Shown one piece after another: positions 1 to 6,165 of a DNA stretch of 52,099 bases. This stretch comes from Bacillus sp. T33-2. GTDB lineage: Bacteria; Bacillota; Bacilli; Bacillales; Cytobacillaceae. The notes beneath the pieces are model-generated. The model ran no database searches. It saw only the letters and a program-made list of their open reading frames with translations, and was not told the origin of the DNA. The position numbers and the translations under genes are program-made. The DNA is taken from NCBI RefSeq assembly GCF_002860205.1, contig NZ_PGVB01000009.1, positions 1-52,099 on the forward strand, given 5' to 3'. The first letter of the stretch is position 1; each line of letters begins with the position of its first letter.

Positions 1-59
1 GTTAACATGCCTGCCTGTCACGCAGGAGATCGCGGGTTCGATTCCCGTCGGGACCGCCA
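1..59 (+). tRNA. tRNA-Asp (GUC), 5' end cut by window edge
   Basis: The anticodon arm has loop CTGTCAC with anticodon GTC. It is followed by a normal T arm with GGTTCGATTCC and an encoded CCA at 57-59. The acceptor 5' strand and part of the D arm lie outside the window. This is the first visible member of a tRNA operon that probably starts upstream. Confidence 0.95.
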
Positions 60-84
60 TTTTATTATCCTAAGAAGTAAATAC

Positions 85-110
85 GGCTCAGTAGCTCAGT
101 CGATAGAGCA
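85..110 (+). pseudogene. 5' fragment of tRNA-Phe (truncated duplicate)
   Basis: These 26 bases match the first 26 bases of the intact tRNA-Phe at 220-245 with one mismatch (GATA for GGTA in the D loop). After the D arm the similarity stops: there is no anticodon arm, T arm or CCA. It looks like a partial duplication of tRNA-Phe or a broken gene copy. Whether the fragment is processed or simply discarded from the transcript cannot be read from the sequence. Confidence 0.8.
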
Positions 111-171
111 GATTGCTCGCTTCAATGAACCGCTTCTGTGGCAATCTGCGAGAAAGACCAGGAGGTCTTTT
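108..171 (+). other. Two hairpins after the tRNA-Phe fragment
   Basis: The first is a perfect 9-bp stem, GCAGATTGC (108-116) with GCAATCTGC (141-149), whose left arm begins inside the tRNA fragment. The second is AAAGACC (153-159) with GGTCTTT (164-170) around a four-base loop, followed by one more T. The second resembles a weak intrinsic terminator, which would be odd in the middle of a tRNA operon; it may instead be a processing signal or a relic of an insertion. Confidence 0.6.
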
Positions 172-219
172 GAGCAAAGGTTAACCCAAAAACAATGTTT
201 AGGACACAATTATTATTAT

Positions 220-295
220 GGCTCAGTAGCTCAGTCGGTAGAGCAAAGGACTGAAAATCCTTGTGTCGGCGGTTCGATTCCGTCCTGAGCCACCA
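220..295 (+). tRNA. tRNA-Phe (GAA)
   Basis: A full cloverleaf is visible: acceptor GGCTCAG pairs with CTGAGCC, the anticodon loop is CTGAAAA with anticodon GAA at 253-255, the T loop is TTCGATT, and CCA is encoded at 293-295. The spacer to the next tRNA is 102 bases, longer than elsewhere in the operon. In B. subtilis trnD a tRNA-Thr sits at this point, and none is recognisable here. Confidence 0.97.
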
Positions 296-397
296 CTAAA
301 GAATATTTGTTCAGGCATTTTCAAGCATATCTGGGAATAACATTACAGAATAGGTTTCTTTGAAAATATTTTTCCGAAGGCCAAATTATGTTATAAT

Positions 398-482
398 GGA
401 GGGGTAGCGAAGTGGCTAAACGCGGCGGACTGTAAATCCGCTCCCTCAGGGTTCGGCGGTTCGAATCCGTCCCCCTCCACCA
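398..482 (+). tRNA. tRNA-Tyr (GUA)
   Basis: This class II tRNA has a long variable arm. The anticodon loop CTGTAAA has anticodon GTA. The acceptor GGAGGGG pairs with CCCCTCC, and CCA is encoded at the end. Confidence 0.97.
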
Positions 483-491
483 TTAAATTAT

Positions 492-565
492 AGGGGTATA
501 GTTTAAAGGTAGAACAGAGGTCTCCAAAACCTCCGGTGTGGGTTCGATTCCTACTACCCCTGCCA
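492..565 (+). tRNA. tRNA-Trp (CCA)
   Basis: The acceptor AGGGGTA pairs with TACCCCT. The anticodon loop CTCCAAA has anticodon CCA, and a 3' CCA is encoded at 563-565. Confidence 0.97.
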
Positions 566-581
566 ATATTATTATGAATAT

Positions 582-658
582 GGCGATCGTGGCGAAGTGG
601 TTAACGCATCGGATTGTGGTTCCGACATTCGTGGGTTCGATTCCCATCGGTCGCCCCA
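582..658 (+). tRNA. tRNA-His (GUG)
   Basis: The anticodon loop TTGTGGT has anticodon GTG. The acceptor has the extra G at position -1 pairing with C73, which is the identity element of bacterial tRNA-His. CCA is encoded. Confidence 0.96.
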
Positions 659-697
659 TTAAAATAACATGAATATATGATTTGAATATATGAATAG

Positions 698-772
698 TGG
701 GCTATAGCCAAGCGGTAAGGCAACGGACTTTGACTCCGTCATGCGTTGGTTCGAATCCAGCTAGCCCAGCCA
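698..772 (+). tRNA. tRNA-Gln (UUG)
   Basis: The acceptor TGGGCTA pairs with TAGCCCA. The anticodon loop TTTTGAC has anticodon TTG, and CCA is encoded at 770-772. Confidence 0.96.
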
Positions 773-775
773 TTT

Positions 776-850
776 GCGGAAGTAGTTCAGTGGTAGAACA
801 TCACCTTGCCAAGGTGGGGGTCGCGGGTTCGAATCCCGTCTTCCGCTCCA
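776..850 (+). tRNA. tRNA-Gly (GCC)
   Basis: The acceptor GCGGAAG pairs with CTTCCGC. The anticodon loop TTGCCAA has anticodon GCC, and CCA is encoded. Only three bases separate it from the tRNA-Gln. Confidence 0.96.
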
Positions 851-858
851 ATTTATAT

Positions 859-933
859 GGCGGCATAGCCAAGTGGTAAGGCAAAGGTCTGCAAAACCTT
901 TATTCACCGGTTCGAATCCGGTTGCCGCCTCCA
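859..933 (+). tRNA. tRNA-Cys (GCA)
   Basis: The acceptor GGCGGCA pairs with TGCCGCC. The anticodon loop CTGCAAA has anticodon GCA, the discriminator is T as usual for Cys, and CCA is encoded. Confidence 0.96.
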
Positions 934-950
934 ATTAAATTAAAGATTCT

Positions 951-1036
951 GCCGGGGTGGCGGAACTGGCAGACGCACAGGACTTAAAATCCTGCGGTAG
1001 GTGACTACCGTACCGGTTCGATTCCGGTCCTCGGCA
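951..1036 (+). tRNA. tRNA-Leu (UAA) without encoded CCA
   Basis: This class II tRNA has a variable arm formed by CGGTAG and CTACCG. The anticodon loop CTTAAAA has anticodon TAA, and the acceptor ends TCGGC-A. The bases after the discriminator are TTGC, so the CCA end must be added after transcription. It is the only complete tRNA here without an encoded CCA. The spacer after it can fold on itself (TGCAGGAC / GTCCTTGCA with one bulge). Confidence 0.95.
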
Positions 1037-1075
1037 TTGCAGGACTTGTCCTTGCATTGCAGAAAAATTTAATAT

Positions 1076-1160
1076 GCCGGTGTGGCGGAATTGGCAGACG
1101 CGCACGACTCAAAATCGTGTTCCTTCTGGAGTGTCGGTTCGACCCCGACCACCGGTACCA
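1076..1160 (+). tRNA. tRNA-Leu (CAA)
   Basis: This is a class II tRNA with acceptor GCCGGTG pairing with CACCGGT (one G-T pair), anticodon loop CTCAAAA with anticodon CAA, and an encoded CCA. Confidence 0.96.
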
Positions 1161-1164
1161 ATTA

Positions 1165-1238
1165 GCGGGTGTAGTTTAATGGTAAAACTCCAGCCTTCCA
1201 AGCTGATGTCGTGGGTTCGATTCCCATCACCCGCTCCA
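1165..1238 (+). tRNA. tRNA-Gly (UCC)
   Basis: The acceptor GCGGGTG pairs with CACCCGC. The anticodon loop CTTCCAA has anticodon TCC, and CCA is encoded at 1236-1238. It is the last tRNA of the operon. Confidence 0.96.
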
Positions 1239-1252
1239 TACATACTGTTTAT

Positions 1253-1300
1253 AACGCAGTGTTTCGTTTCAGAATGAACGAAGCATTGCGTTTTTTCTTT
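1253..1300 (+). terminator. Intrinsic terminator of the tRNA operon
   Basis: A long imperfect stem, AACGCAGTGTTTCGTT with AACGAAGCATTGCGTT, is followed by TTTTTT. It lies 14 bases after the last tRNA and ends the operon. Confidence 0.9.
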
Positions 1301-1336
1301 ATATCAAGTGAACTGTGACAGTATGGGACTAAAACT

Positions 1337-1364
1337 AAAAAAGGATGCCTATGATTTAGCATCC
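1337..1364 (-). terminator. Terminator overlapping the end of the B3/B4 gene
   Basis: Read on the minus strand, GGATGC (1364-1359) pairs with GCATCC (1348-1343) and is followed by TTTTTT. The left arm encodes the last two codons (Gly-Cys) before the stop, so terminator and coding sequence overlap. Confidence 0.8.
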
Positions 1365-2024
1365 AATCAGTTTACAATCGGCCTTTCCTCCATGAATCTG
1401 AAGAAACATATTCATCAGGGATTCGGTCATTTTTCTATTAAGTTCTGTATCTGCAGTGGGCCGCAAATAAATAATTTGTACTGCATTTTTCGTTGAGGGA
1501 GAGACGGCGCTGCGTTCAGAATCAACGAATGGGCTGCCAAACGGGCCATTGGCATCTGCTGACACAATCAGGTTTTGCAGGCTGTTCTGCCTGCCGTTCA
1601 GGCCCATGTATTCTTCTCCCACGGCGCCTGTGCGTAAAACGATGCTGCCAGTGAGCTTATCGGAGTCATAAATTCCGATGGGAACCTGGTATTGCAGCGA
1701 AAAAAAGTTGTTTAAATCAGTCGCGCTATGTACAGACTGCAAGTAATTTTGCTTCTTTATTCTCCTAAACAGGGCTTCCGCAGAATGCCTGTAACGGTTT
1801 GGATCCTTTCCGGTGTGCTTGAAAATGGCGCGCCATTCCTGGATACCGTCCAGGTCCGTCACATTCTTGTCTTCCAAGTCAAAATAAATCGACTCCTGGA
1901 AAAGCTGAAGCCTGCCTTTCAACATTTGGGGCGAGGGCCCAACCTGAATGTTGCGATATTCGATGAAACCAACCGTAAACTGGGGAATTAAAGAGCATAA
2001 TTCGCTCGACAATTGAATTTCCAA
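1356..2024 (-). CDS. B3/B4 tRNA-binding-domain protein
   Basis: The protein of about 222 residues resembles the free-standing B3/B4 domain family, related to the B3/B4 (editing) domain of phenylalanyl-tRNA synthetase beta. Recognisable blocks are the WRAIFKHTGKDPNRYRHSAEA segment in the first half and the LVLRTG/GEEY segment in the second. No other domain is attached. A longer frame starts at a TTG at 2039, but that codon overlaps the ribosome site GGAGGTGG (2037-2030). The TTG at 2024, five bases after that site, is the better start. It lies convergent with the tRNA operon that includes tRNA-Phe. A role in clearing mischarged tRNA or in amino-acid ligand binding is inference; the biological role of the family is unsettled. 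Confidence 0.82.
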   Translation of the reverse strand: MEIQLSSELCSLIPQFTVGFIEYRNIQVGPSPQMLKGRLQLFQESIYFDLEDKNVTDLDGIQEWRAIFKHTGKDPNRYRHSAEALFRRIKKQNYLQSVHSATDLNNFFSLQYQVPIGIYDSDKLTGSIVLRTGAVGEEYMGLNGRQNSLQNLIVSADANGPFGSPFVDSERSAVSPSTKNAVQIIYLRPTADTELNRKMTESLMNMFLQIHGGKADCKLIGC

Positions 2025-2121
2025 TGTTTCCACCTCCAAAATCGCTTAAAAATAGTTTATCATATTAACCGGTACAATGAATAAACACGTCTTCGATATT
2101 TACGGGAAAGGAGAGAGGCGG

Positions 2122-3261
2122 ATGAACGTTCATGAATTAAAAAAGGATATCATTGAATACAGTAAAACGATAGGAATAGACAAAATCGGATTCGCAGCAC
2201 CGTCCACATTTGTCGAAATGAAAAATCGACTGTACGTGCAGCAGGAAATGCAATTCCAATCCGGATTTGAAGAACCTGACATAGAAAAACGAACTGATCC
2301 CGCGTTGATTTTTGAACAGCCTAGATCCATTATCTCCATTGCCCTGGCATACCCATCAAAAATGAAAACAACGGTTATAAGCAAGAAAGGTGAAAGACGG
2401 GGAATTTTCTGCCGTGCGTCCTGGGGTACAGATTATCATGCTGTACTAAGAGACAGGCTAAAAAAACTAGAGGATTATATTGCGTCCAAAGTTCCTGGCG
2501 CCAAGTTTAAGTCAATGGTCGATACAGGGGAATTGGTCGACCGTGCTGTTGCCCAGCGTGCAGGGATAGGATGGAGCGGCAAGAACTGCGCCATCATTAC
2601 CCCTGAATTCGGCTCTTATGTATATCTGGGTGAAATGATAACCAATATCCCATTTGAAGCAGATACACCAATGGAAGACCGCTGTGGATCCTGCAATAAA
2701 TGCGTGGATGTGTGCCCAACAGGTGCACTGGTGCAGGGCGGACAGTTGAATGCACAGAGATGCATCGCTTTTCTGACACAGACAAAGGGTTTTCTCCCTG
2801 ATGAGTTCAGGGACAAGCTGGGAAACCGGTTATATGGCTGTGATACTTGCCAGACTGTCTGCCCAGAAAATAAAGGAAAAGACTTTCATTTCCATGAGGA
2901 GATGGAGCCAGATCCAGAGATTGCAAAGCCTCTGTTGAAGCCGCTTCTCCATATCGGCAATCGTGAGTTTAGAGCGAAATTCGGGCACGTCTCCGGGTCC
3001 TGGCGAGGGAAAAAGCCCATCCAGCGCAATGCGGTCATTGCACTTGCCCACTACAAAGATGATAGTGCCGTACCGGATCTTATTAAAGTCATGAAGGAAG
3101 ACCCACGTCCCGTGTTGCGGGGGACAGCAGCCTGGGCTCTTGGGAAAATTGGCGGCGAAACAGCCAGGAATGCCCTGGAAACTGCTATGGAACAGGAAAC
3201 AGATGCAGAAGTATTAGCAGAAATTGAGAAGGGGCTCAATTACTTCGCACCAAAAGTGTAA
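2122..3261 (+). CDS. queG: Epoxyqueuosine reductase QueG
   Basis: This cytoplasmic, cobalamin-dependent iron-sulfur enzyme reduces epoxyqueuosine in tRNA to queuosine, the last step of queuosine synthesis. The product has 379 residues. The N-terminal catalytic part holds the VDTGELVDRA block (Asp135 region). Two [4Fe-4S] sites are visible: C188-x2-C191-x2-C194-x3-C198 and C240-x2-C243-x3-C247, with Cys214 between them. The C-terminus (about 300-379) has HEAT-like repeats, as in Firmicute QueG. A longer frame starts at 2077, but the site AAAGGAGAG before the ATG at 2122 decides the start. It corresponds to B. subtilis YhbA and leads a run of plus-strand genes. The substrate tRNAs with GUN anticodons (Asp, His, Tyr) are encoded just upstream. 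Confidence 0.95.
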   Translation: MNVHELKKDIIEYSKTIGIDKIGFAAPSTFVEMKNRLYVQQEMQFQSGFEEPDIEKRTDPALIFEQPRSIISIALAYPSKMKTTVISKKGERRGIFCRASWGTDYHAVLRDRLKKLEDYIASKVPGAKFKSMVDTGELVDRAVAQRAGIGWSGKNCAIITPEFGSYVYLGEMITNIPFEADTPMEDRCGSCNKCVDVCPTGALVQGGQLNAQRCIAFLTQTKGFLPDEFRDKLGNRLYGCDTCQTVCPENKGKDFHFHEEMEPDPEIAKPLLKPLLHIGNREFRAKFGHVSGSWRGKKPIQRNAVIALAHYKDDSAVPDLIKVMKEDPRPVLRGTAAWALGKIGGETARNALETAMEQETDAEVLAEIEKGLNYFAPKV

Positions 3262-3287
3262 ATCAGGCATTTAAATATGTAGTGGAA

Positions 3288-3318
3288 GGATGGATCGTGT
3301 CGATCCATTCTTTTTTTT
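3288..3318 (+). terminator. Terminator after queG
   Basis: ATGGATCG (3290-3297) pairs with CGATCCAT (3301-3308) around a three-base loop and is followed by a run of T. Confidence 0.88.
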
Positions 3319-3396
3319 GAAAAAGGGGCGAAGATTGTTTTTATGCCTGAACCATCTACTTTTTTCATAAGTATGATTATGAAAGGAGTGAAGGAG

Positions 3397-4314
3397 ATGC
3401 GTGATCAGCTGCAGAAGTTACTGGACCAGCGTGTACGGCAGTGTGTCTCACAAGAGAGGGATTCATTGCATGAATGTGAAGTGATTGAAAGGAAAAAAGA
3501 AAGCTGTGCAAAAAGGTCTGCTGAAATAGTAAAAGCGAATGCAACGGGCAGAATAATCACTATAACCGAACACGAAGAACTGACTGATGTTCTGTATAAT
3601 GTGCATTTCCAGTACTTGATCAAACAAAAGGGACAATTTTACCTTGAGGAAGAGGTTGAACAAAGAAAAGCGGAGTTTTACAAAGGGGTACTGGTCGAGG
3701 AGGACACGGATAGTGACCAGTATGATTTACGGACAGCTGAGGTTCCGGACTATAACCTGCTTGGCTTTCGTGCAGACCGCAGCATAGATGAATTTCAACC
3801 CTCATCGGATGAAGTCGGAAGGCCGTACGGGTATGACCGGAGAAAAGCGGTGCAGTACGCAGAAAGATGGTGGAACGACTACAATCCGGCCTATAAAAAA
3901 TTTGACGTTGATTGCAGCAATTATATATCACAATGCCTACACGCTGGCGGAGCGCCAATGACAGGTTACCCAAACAGGGGAAAAGGCTGGTGGATGATGA
4001 AAAATAATTGGAGTTTCAGCTGGTCAGTGGCCAACGCTTTAAGATGGTATCTGACTTCATCAAAAGCAGGTTTAAGGGCAAATGAAGTCAAAAGCCCTGA
4101 CGAATTGCTGCCGGGGGATGTAATCTGTTACGACTTTCAGGGAGATGGCCGCTTTGACCACACGACCATTGTGACAGCCAAGGATGCATATGGTATGCCG
4201 CTCGTAAACGCCCATACACATAACAGCCGGCTTAGATATTGGGCGTATCAGGATTCTACGGCTTATACACCTCAAATAAAGTATAAGTTTTTCTCGATTG
4301 TTGACGACCAGTAA
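3397..4314 (+). CDS. Putative amidase-domain protein, YhbB-like
   Basis: The 305-residue protein has a charged, probably helical N-terminal half (about 1-150) and a C-terminal domain of the putative amidase type (Amidase_6). The latter has the DCSNYISQCLHAGG block, with a likely catalytic Cys, and the GDGRFDHTTIVTA block, with a likely catalytic His. In related proteins this fold is a papain-like hydrolase of peptide or cell-wall amide bonds. No signal peptide is visible from the chosen start. The ATG at 3397 follows AAAGGAG by eight bases; an in-frame start at 3343 has no such site. Position between queG and trmL matches B. subtilis yhbB. The substrate is unknown. Confidence 0.82.
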   Translation: MRDQLQKLLDQRVRQCVSQERDSLHECEVIERKKESCAKRSAEIVKANATGRIITITEHEELTDVLYNVHFQYLIKQKGQFYLEEEVEQRKAEFYKGVLVEEDTDSDQYDLRTAEVPDYNLLGFRADRSIDEFQPSSDEVGRPYGYDRRKAVQYAERWWNDYNPAYKKFDVDCSNYISQCLHAGGAPMTGYPNRGKGWWMMKNNWSFSWSVANALRWYLTSSKAGLRANEVKSPDELLPGDVICYDFQGDGRFDHTTIVTAKDAYGMPLVNAHTHNSRLRYWAYQDSTAYTPQIKYKFFSIVDDQ

Positions 4315-4320
4315 TCCCGC

Positions 4321-4348
4321 TTGTCCGGCTGGCATGAAGTGGTATAAT
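4321..4348 (+). promoter_or_regulatory. Sigma-A promoter with extended -10 for trmL
   Basis: TTGTCC (4321-4326) and TATAAT (4343-4348) are 16 bases apart, and TGG directly precedes the -10 box to give the extended motif TGnTATAAT. It lies 33 bases before the trmL start. Confidence 0.75.
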
Positions 4349-4381
4349 AGCTTTTAGAGCTTTTGAATGAGGTGAAGAAAC

Positions 4382-4855
4382 TTGGCATTGCATGTTGTTT
4401 TATACCAGCCTGAAATACCGTCAAATACCGGAAATATAGCAAGAACGTGTGCGGCGACAGGTACGGCTTTACATTTGATCAGGCCTCTTGGCTTCTCAAC
4501 AGATGATAAAATGTTAAAGAGGGCGGGCTTGGACTATTGGGAGTTTGTAACAGTCAATTATTACGATTCATTGGATGAGTTTTTTGAGAAGAATGCTGGC
4601 GGAGAACTCTTCTACCTAAGCAAATTTGGTGAAAAGCCCCATACGACATTTGATTATAGTGACAAAGACAAGGAATATTATTTCATGTTTGGCAAGGAAA
4701 CAACCGGGCTGCCCAAGGAATTGATCCATGAAAATAAAGACAGGTGCCTGCGCATTCCAATGAATGAAAATGTTCGATCATTGAATCTGTCCAATACCGC
4801 CGCCATTCTAGTATATGAGGCGCTCAGGCAACAGAACTACCCCGGTTTGCGCTGA
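4382..4855 (+). CDS. trmL: tRNA 2'-O-methyltransferase TrmL (CspR)
   Basis: This SPOUT-family enzyme methylates the ribose 2'-OH of the wobble nucleotide (cytidine 34 or cmnm5-uridine 34) in tRNA-Leu isoacceptors, using S-adenosylmethionine. The product has 157 residues, the usual length. It shows the N-terminal block YQPEIPSNTGNIARTCAATG, the central FMFGKETTGLP block and the C-terminal RSLNLSNTAAILVYEALRQ block that forms the trefoil knot. Translation starts at TTG, with GAGGTGA seven bases upstream. Its substrates, the tRNA-Leu genes with UAA and CAA anticodons, are in the operon upstream. Confidence 0.95.
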   Translation: MALHVVLYQPEIPSNTGNIARTCAATGTALHLIRPLGFSTDDKMLKRAGLDYWEFVTVNYYDSLDEFFEKNAGGELFYLSKFGEKPHTTFDYSDKDKEYYFMFGKETTGLPKELIHENKDRCLRIPMNENVRSLNLSNTAAILVYEALRQQNYPGLR

Positions 4856-4860
4856 AAATC

Positions 4861-4887
4861 AAGGACCTGTGTTTTCAGGTCCTTTTA
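4861..4887 (+). terminator. Terminator after trmL
   Basis: AAGGACCTG pairs with CAGGTCCTT around a short T-rich loop and ends in TTTT. It starts six bases after the stop codon. Confidence 0.9.
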
Positions 4888-4994
4888 AATGGGAATCTCT
4901 TAATTGTGAAGAAACGCAGGAAGGGTTTTTCCAAATAGCTTCGAACGCAGATAATTTACATATAGGATATCCGTTACCGGAAGAGGGGTTTTGC

Positions 4995-5744
4995 ATGAAT
5001 AACGTGATTGAACTAATTTTAAACCACAGGTCTGTACGAAGTTTCCAGGACAGGGCCCTGACAAAAGAAGAGATTGAAACGATTGTAAAAAGTGCGCAGG
5101 CCGCGTCGACATCAAGCTTTATCCAGGCTTATTCGATCATTGGAGTCACAGATGCGGAAAAAAAGAAATTGCTTGCTGAAATCGTTGGTAATCAGGCATA
5201 TGTGGCTGAAAATGGGCACTTTTTTGTTTTTTGCGCTGACCTGTACCGCCATGAAACAATTGGTGCGATGGAAAAACGTGATGTTATCCCTGCAATTGAA
5301 AGCACGGAAAAGTTCATGGTTGCTTTAATTGACGCGGCACTTGCCGCCCAAAATGCAGCGATCGCGGCGGAATCAATGGGGCTGGGCATTTGTTACATAG
5401 GAGGGATCAGAAACAATCTTGAGGCAGTGACGAGCCTCCTGAAAACACCGGATCGGGTGATTCCTTTATTCGGATTGGCGGTCGGCCATCCAGATAAAAT
5501 CAATGAAAAAAAACCACGGCTTCCTCTCGAACATGTTTACCATGAAAATGAATATGAACAAAATGGTGAGATATATAAAGGGCAGCTTGAGGAATACAAT
5601 CAGATTGTAAGTAACTATTATTTTGAAAGGACAGGCGGCAGGCGGGATGATACGTGGACAAGCCAGATAGCCCAGATGTTGGAGCGGCAATCCCGCATGT
5701 ACATGAAACAATTTGTGCAGGATAAAAAACTGGACCTCCGTTAG
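4995..5744 (+). CDS. nfsA: NADPH nitroreductase / flavin reductase, NfsA-NfrA family
   Basis: The 249-residue protein is a cytoplasmic FMN-dependent oxidoreductase that uses NADPH to reduce nitroaromatics, quinones or flavins. It shows the family blocks NHRSVRSFQDRALTKEEIE (FMN binding, near the N-terminus), SSFIQAYSIIGVTD, and AAESMGLGICYIGGIRNN, and ends with a basic tail. Length fits NfsA/NfrA proteins (about 240-250). An in-frame start at 4815 would run through the trmL terminator, so the ATG at 4995 with GAAGAGGGG upstream is preferred. It corresponds to no gene I know at this point in B. subtilis. The physiological substrate cannot be inferred. Confidence 0.88.
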   Translation: MNNVIELILNHRSVRSFQDRALTKEEIETIVKSAQAASTSSFIQAYSIIGVTDAEKKKLLAEIVGNQAYVAENGHFFVFCADLYRHETIGAMEKRDVIPAIESTEKFMVALIDAALAAQNAAIAAESMGLGICYIGGIRNNLEAVTSLLKTPDRVIPLFGLAVGHPDKINEKKPRLPLEHVYHENEYEQNGEIYKGQLEEYNQIVSNYYFERTGGRRDDTWTSQIAQMLERQSRMYMKQFVQDKKLDLR

Positions 5745-5837
5745 AAAAACGCTGCCGATTCGCGTCCGTTAAAGGGAAGAAAGAGGTGCAGAAGAGCATA
5801 TACTAAATGCCATCAGCGCCGAATTGCCAGATTAAAC

Positions 5838-5867
5838 AAAAAAGCTGCTGACATTTCAGCAGCTTTC
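5838..5867 (-). terminator. Terminator of the 30-residue peptide gene
   Basis: On the minus strand AAAGCTGCTG and CAGCAGCTTT pair and are followed by TTTTGT. The same stem could also stop readthrough from nfsA on the plus strand, though its T run is poor in that direction. Confidence 0.75.
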
Positions 5868-5871
5868 CTAT

Positions 5872-5964
5872 TTATTTCCTGACTCCTGGCTTATCATCGT
5901 AACCGGATGTAAAAATAGCAGCAAGGAATGCGACAGCAACCCCTAAAATCAAAATAGTCCCCAT
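5872..5964 (-). CDS. 30-residue membrane peptide
   Basis: A short gene reads ATG to TAA with a strong site (GGGGGG) ten bases before the start and a terminator directly after it. The peptide begins MGTILILGVAVAFLAAIF, forming one membrane span of about 17 residues, and ends in a polar tail (GYDDKPGVRK). It has no cysteine and no signal peptidase site. The arrangement of promoter-sized gap, good ribosome site, one hydrophobic helix and a terminator argues that it is a real gene. Function unknown; small single-span proteins often tune a membrane partner, but nothing here shows which. Confidence 0.6.
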   Translation of the reverse strand: MGTILILGVAVAFLAAIFTSGYDDKPGVRK

Positions 5965-6165
5965 GTTATGTAAGCCCCCCTAAATTCCGTTATACAGCAT
6001 ATAAATTTATTATAGCCCATATTTTGAAAACTGTGAATAAAAACACAACCAATTTCCCGAAAACCGCTCAACAACCAAAAAAGGACAGGGCTGATGACAT
6101 GTTCAAATCCTATGCCGCATAAGTATTATTAATCGTCTCTGATAAAGCGACATGGGGAGGTCTAT

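Noticed and set aside
392-397. TATAAT directly before tRNA-Tyr
   Set aside because: A -10 box here would start transcription inside the tRNA, and no -35 box lies at the right distance.
1-1300. Open frames across the tRNA operon
   Set aside because: They cross tRNA genes and have no protein-like content.
6098-6125. Sigma-E promoter of prkA
   Set aside because: Spacing of 14 is right but only about 9 of 15 positions match, so I mention it in the gene entry without listing it.
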